Shown: in pieces, positions 24,793 to 26,736 of the stretch
How positions within the stretch are numbered: the first letter of the stretch is position 1
Layout of the letters: each line of letters begins with the position of its first letter
From: an uncultured Fidelibacterota bacterium
Lineage (GTDB): Bacteria; Fidelibacterota; Marinisomatia; SCGC-AAA003-L08; D37C17
Direction of reading: 5' to 3'
Length of the DNA stretch: 26,736 nucleotides
NCBI GenBank assembly: GCA_913049525.1
Contig: CAJWYZ010000003.1
Coordinates: forward strand, 1 to 26,736
Position numbers and translations under genes: made by a program
Notes under the pieces: generated by a model
Database searches by the model: none
The model's input: the letters and a program-made list of their open reading frames with translations, nothing else
What the model was told of the DNA's origin: nothing

Positions 24793-25788
24793 TCAGGGGG
24801 TCGGCACAGATTCATAAATTCTTTGAATAATATCCTCCGTTGTAATTTCCTCAGCCTCTGCTTCATAAGACAAAATAATACGATGTCGTAAAATTGATGT
24901 TCCAACTGAACGTACATCTTCTGGAATAACAAATCCTCTATTATTTAAAAATGCATGAGATTTTGAAGCATTCGCCAAAAATATCGTTGCACGAGGGGAA
25001 GCTCCAAAACTTATTAATGATTTTAAATCTTTTAAACCATATTGTTCTGGATATCGTGTAGCAAAAACTAAGGATACAATATACTTTTGTATATTTTCAG
25101 CTATATATATTTTATCCACAATTTTTCTTGCTGATATAATTTGTTCTGGTTTAACAACTGCTTTTAGATTAATTGTAGAATTAATCTTCCCCATTCTTTT
25201 TAAAATTTCTAACTCTTCATCTGGATTTGGATATCCAACCAATACTTTAAACATAAAACGATCAATTTGTGCCTCCGGAAGAGGATAGGTTCCTTCCTGC
25301 TCAATAGGGTTCTGAGTTGCCATAACTAGAAATGGATTTTCCAATTTAAAGGTATTGTCGCCAATAGTAATTTGCCTTTCCTGCATTGCTTCAAGGAGTG
25401 CGGATTGCACTTTTGCTGGCGATCTGTTTATTTCATCTGCAAGAATAATATTGGCAAATATTGGCCCCTTTTTGACTTCAAATGTCCCTTCTTTCGGATT
25501 ATATATTAAAGTCCCTAATATATCTGCTGGAAGAAGATCGGGAGTAAATTGTAAGCGCTGAAACTTGGTGTCAATGAGTTTTGCTAACGAATTAATTGTA
25601 AGGGTTTTTGCAAGACCCGGCACACCTTCAAGAAAAACATGGCCATCAGTTAAAATGGCTAATATAAGTTTCTCAATTAACTCATCCTGTCCAATTATTA
25701 CTTTACGGATGGAGGTATTTATATCACTTATAAATGTAGACTCCTCTTCAATGGAATCTTTTAATTCTGCAAGATCGAATTCAGACAT
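24793..25788 (-). CDS. MoxR family AAA+ ATPase
   Basis: The 331-residue ATPase has Walker A GVPGLAKT at 55-62, Walker B ILADEINR at 115-122 and a sensor segment ATQNPIEQEGTYPLPEAQ around 157-174. RF of the IDRF motif follows. A C-terminal lid domain covers about 240-331. MoxR proteins work with VWA-containing partners as chaperones for complex assembly and stress tolerance. Here the partners are the DUF58 and BatD-like proteins downstream and probably the remote BatA-like protein. It starts with ATG at 25788, three bases after the TPR gene's stop. Confidence 0.95.
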   Translation of the reverse strand: MSEFDLAELKDSIEEESTFISDINTSIRKVIIGQDELIEKLILAILTDGHVFLEGVPGLAKTLTINSLAKLIDTKFQRLQFTPDLLPADILGTLIYNPKEGTFEVKKGPIFANIILADEINRSPAKVQSALLEAMQERQITIGDNTFKLENPFLVMATQNPIEQEGTYPLPEAQIDRFMFKVLVGYPNPDEELEILKRMGKINSTINLKAVVKPEQIISARKIVDKIYIAENIQKYIVSLVFATRYPEQYGLKDLKSLISFGASPRATIFLANASKSHAFLNNRGFVIPEDVRSVGTSILRHRIILSYEAEAEEITTEDIIQRIYESVPTP

Positions 25789-25791
25789 ATT

Positions 25792-26292
25792 CTATAGATT
25801 AGTTTTCTTGTTTACAATTGAATTCAAAGAATCAATTGTGGCCTGGATATCTTTTAATCCTTCCAGCTCATATTCGACGGAGGGAATCAATTCATCACTA
25901 GGATATTTTTCTTTAAATAAATTATAATTTATTATTGCATCACTATAAGCCTCTAAATAATTATTATAAATATAGGCAATCATAAAAAGTGATTTTTTTG
26001 AAACTTCATGTTCAGGATATTCTTCAACTACTTTTTCGAATTCTTCCACAGCAAATTCAAAGTCTTTTGTATCATTAAGATAGATATCTGCTATTTGAAA
26101 TTGAGCTTTTGCAGCTAAATCATCGAGTGGATAATCTTTAATAATAGATTTAAAACTAGTAATAGATTCCATTAATTTTTCTTCAGATCTAAATTGCTGA
26201 CCATCATTCCATAATTGATTAGCAGATTTGTTAGAATTGCCATTACATGACAACCCAATTAATCCAATTAATAATATTAAGATATTTTTCAC
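25792..26292 (-). CDS. TPR-repeat putative lipoprotein, BamD/YbgF-like
   Basis: The 166-residue protein begins with a hydrophobic signal (MKNILILLIGLIGLSC). Cys16 sits in a lipobox-like GLSC, with Gly at -3, which is atypical, so lipidation is probable but not certain. Three TPR-like helix pairs follow: about 28-62 (YPLDDLAAKAQFQIADIYL), 65-100 (EFEKVVEEYPEHEVSKK) and 103-140 (YNLFKEKYPSDEL). This is the pattern of BamD/YbgF outer-membrane lipoproteins. Neighbours allow two readings: a partner of the Omp85 gene just upstream, or the TPR member of the Bat/MoxR module it precedes. It starts with GTG at 26292 behind a good GGAG six bases upstream. Confidence 0.75.
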   Translation of the reverse strand: MKNILILLIGLIGLSCNGNSNKSANQLWNDGQQFRSEEKLMESITSFKSIIKDYPLDDLAAKAQFQIADIYLNDTKDFEFAVEEFEKVVEEYPEHEVSKKSLFMIAYIYNNYLEAYSDAIINYNLFKEKYPSDELIPSVEYELEGLKDIQATIDSLNSIVNKKTNL

Positions 26293-26314
26293 AGTTTACT
26301 CCATATTTGGTTGA

Positions 26315-26328
26315 TTTAAAGCTTTAAA
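26315..26328. promoter_or_regulatory. Perfect 14-base palindrome upstream of the TPR-moxR run
   Basis: TTTAAAGCTTTAAA is its own reverse complement. It lies between the proposed -10 and the GGAG of the TPR gene, near the likely transcription start, a position where a repressor could act. In DNA this AT-rich a 14-base palindrome is expected a few times per window by chance, so it is only a candidate operator. Confidence 0.3.
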
Positions 26329-26329
26329 A

Positions 26330-26358
26330 TTTATTAATGTTTTACTTAATTATCTCAA
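26330..26358 (-). promoter_or_regulatory. Candidate promoter of the TPR-moxR-DUF58-batD run
   Basis: On the minus strand TTGAGA (26353-26358, five of six matches to TTGACA) and AATAAA (26330-26335, four of six to TATAAT) are spaced by 17 bases. This would start transcription near 26323 and leave a leader of about 30 bases holding the GGAG and GTG start at 26292. Confidence 0.35.
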
Positions 26359-26398
26359 TAAGTAAATAAATTTATTTAAAAATATTATCTTATGAATA

Positions 26399-26736
26399 TT
26401 AGAACATATACAATAAAGAAGCATGAAGCTGGGATTTGGAAAGTTCTCCATAAGGGAAGCCTATATCTATTCGTATTGGCCCTAATGCAGTTTGGTATGT
26501 AGCACCTACTCCATAATCCCAACTAATGCTTGTATTTGTGATTGCATCAATAGTTTCATATAATCTGCCTGCATCTATAAATAACTCACCACCAATTTTT
26601 TTCCAGATAGGAAACCGATATTCTAAATTAATCATATCGCTTATTAATGATCCGCTTGGTACTTCAAATTTATCAGGAGAAGCCCATCCTCTTAAGGATG
26701 TTTGACCTCCAAGTTGAAATTTATATACATCGGGAA
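26399..26736 (-). CDS. Omp85/BamA-TamA family outer-membrane barrel, C-terminal end only
   Basis: The frame is open from the right edge to TAA at 26399-26401, giving 111 residues of a larger protein. It begins with LGGQTSLRGW, the conserved LxGxxSLRG-type motif of the lid loop L6 of Omp85 barrels. It continues with alternating strand patterns (INLEYRFPIW, GELFIDAGRLYE, DYGVGATYQTALGPIRIDIGFPYG) and ends HASLLYMF with a terminal Phe, the usual beta-signal. It inserts or moves proteins at the outer membrane; BamA and TamA cannot be distinguished without the POTRA domains, which lie outside the window. There are 106 bases between its stop and the TPR gene. Confidence 0.9.
   Translation of the reverse strand, partial: PDVYKFQLGGQTSLRGWASPDKFEVPSGSLISDMINLEYRFPIWKKIGGELFIDAGRLYETIDAITNTSISWDYGVGATYQTALGPIRIDIGFPYGELSKSQLHASLLYMF

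Noticed and set aside
24375..24830. Plus-strand open frame of 151 codons over the DUF58 gene
   Set aside because: It lies antisense to a gene with clear family motifs, has no recognisable domain and no ribosome site, and looks like a by-product of the opposite strand's codon pattern.
25565..25927. Plus-strand open frame of 120 codons over moxR and the TPR gene
   Set aside because: It runs across two real genes on the other strand and has no known domain.
1..26736. CRISPR, tRNA, rRNA, toxin-antitoxin, restriction or other defence genes
   Set aside because: I read both strands for repeated spacers, clover-leaf-like segments and defence motifs and found none; every long stretch is explained by housekeeping or envelope genes.

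Overview
This window is a compact, AT-rich piece of bacterial chromosome (about one third G+C by eye). It has 29 protein genes, 27 of them on the minus strand, and no gap as long as 150 bases. An Omp85 outer-membrane protein, a BamD-like putative lipoprotein and a MutL with the endonuclease motif indicate a diderm without Dam-type mismatch repair. A glycine decarboxylase split into subunits, a bacterial PcrB-type geranylgeranylglyceryl phosphate synthase, a split Bat/MoxR module and the order yajC-def-fmt-rsmB-PASTA-rpe point to the FCB group. A Neomarinimicrobiota (SAR406/Marinimicrobia) member is my best guess. That placement is inference, because no rRNA or other taxonomic marker is present.

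Layout, in transcription order. (1) The leftmost minus-strand run goes from 7875 to the left edge: yajC, def, fmt, rsmB, a PASTA membrane protein, rpe, a polyprenol/diacylglycerol-kinase-like membrane protein, a BatA-type VWA membrane protein, and hflX (cut by the window edge). Most junctions overlap or abut. (2) dusB (8003-8974) is on the plus strand, divergent from yajC and overlapping the next run tail to tail. (3) A minus run from 14688 to 8967 holds ftcD (transferase-cyclodeaminase fusion), mutL, a DUF502 membrane protein, an ICMT-like methyltransferase and a PAS-GGDEF diguanylate cyclase. (4) A minus run from 21299 to 14825 holds efp, accB, accC, gcvH, gcvPA, pcrB, xerC/D and an M50 site-2 protease. 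(5) A lone plus-strand PHP-domain metallohydrolase lies at 21378-23006. (6) A minus run from 26292 to 23031 holds a TPR putative lipoprotein, moxR, a DUF58 protein and a BatD-like protein. (7) The C-terminal end of an Omp85 barrel lies at the right edge.

Functional themes are as follows. Start and end of translation and the ribosome: def, fmt, rsmB, dusB, efp, hflX. The first steps of fatty acid synthesis: accB/accC. One-carbon supply: gcvH/gcvPA feeding methylene-THF and ftcD feeding methenyl-THF. Isoprenoid and lipid chemistry: pcrB, possibly the kinase-like protein and the ICMT-like protein. Envelope maintenance: the MoxR/DUF58/BatD/BatA set, Omp85, PASTA, M50.

I found no mobile element, CRISPR array, tRNA, rRNA or defence system. 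The least ordinary items are the archaeal-type ether-lipid enzyme translationally coupled to gcvPA, the Bat/MoxR module split over two distant loci, and the orphan PHP enzyme with an unrecognised N-terminal domain. I did not find a clearly new system.
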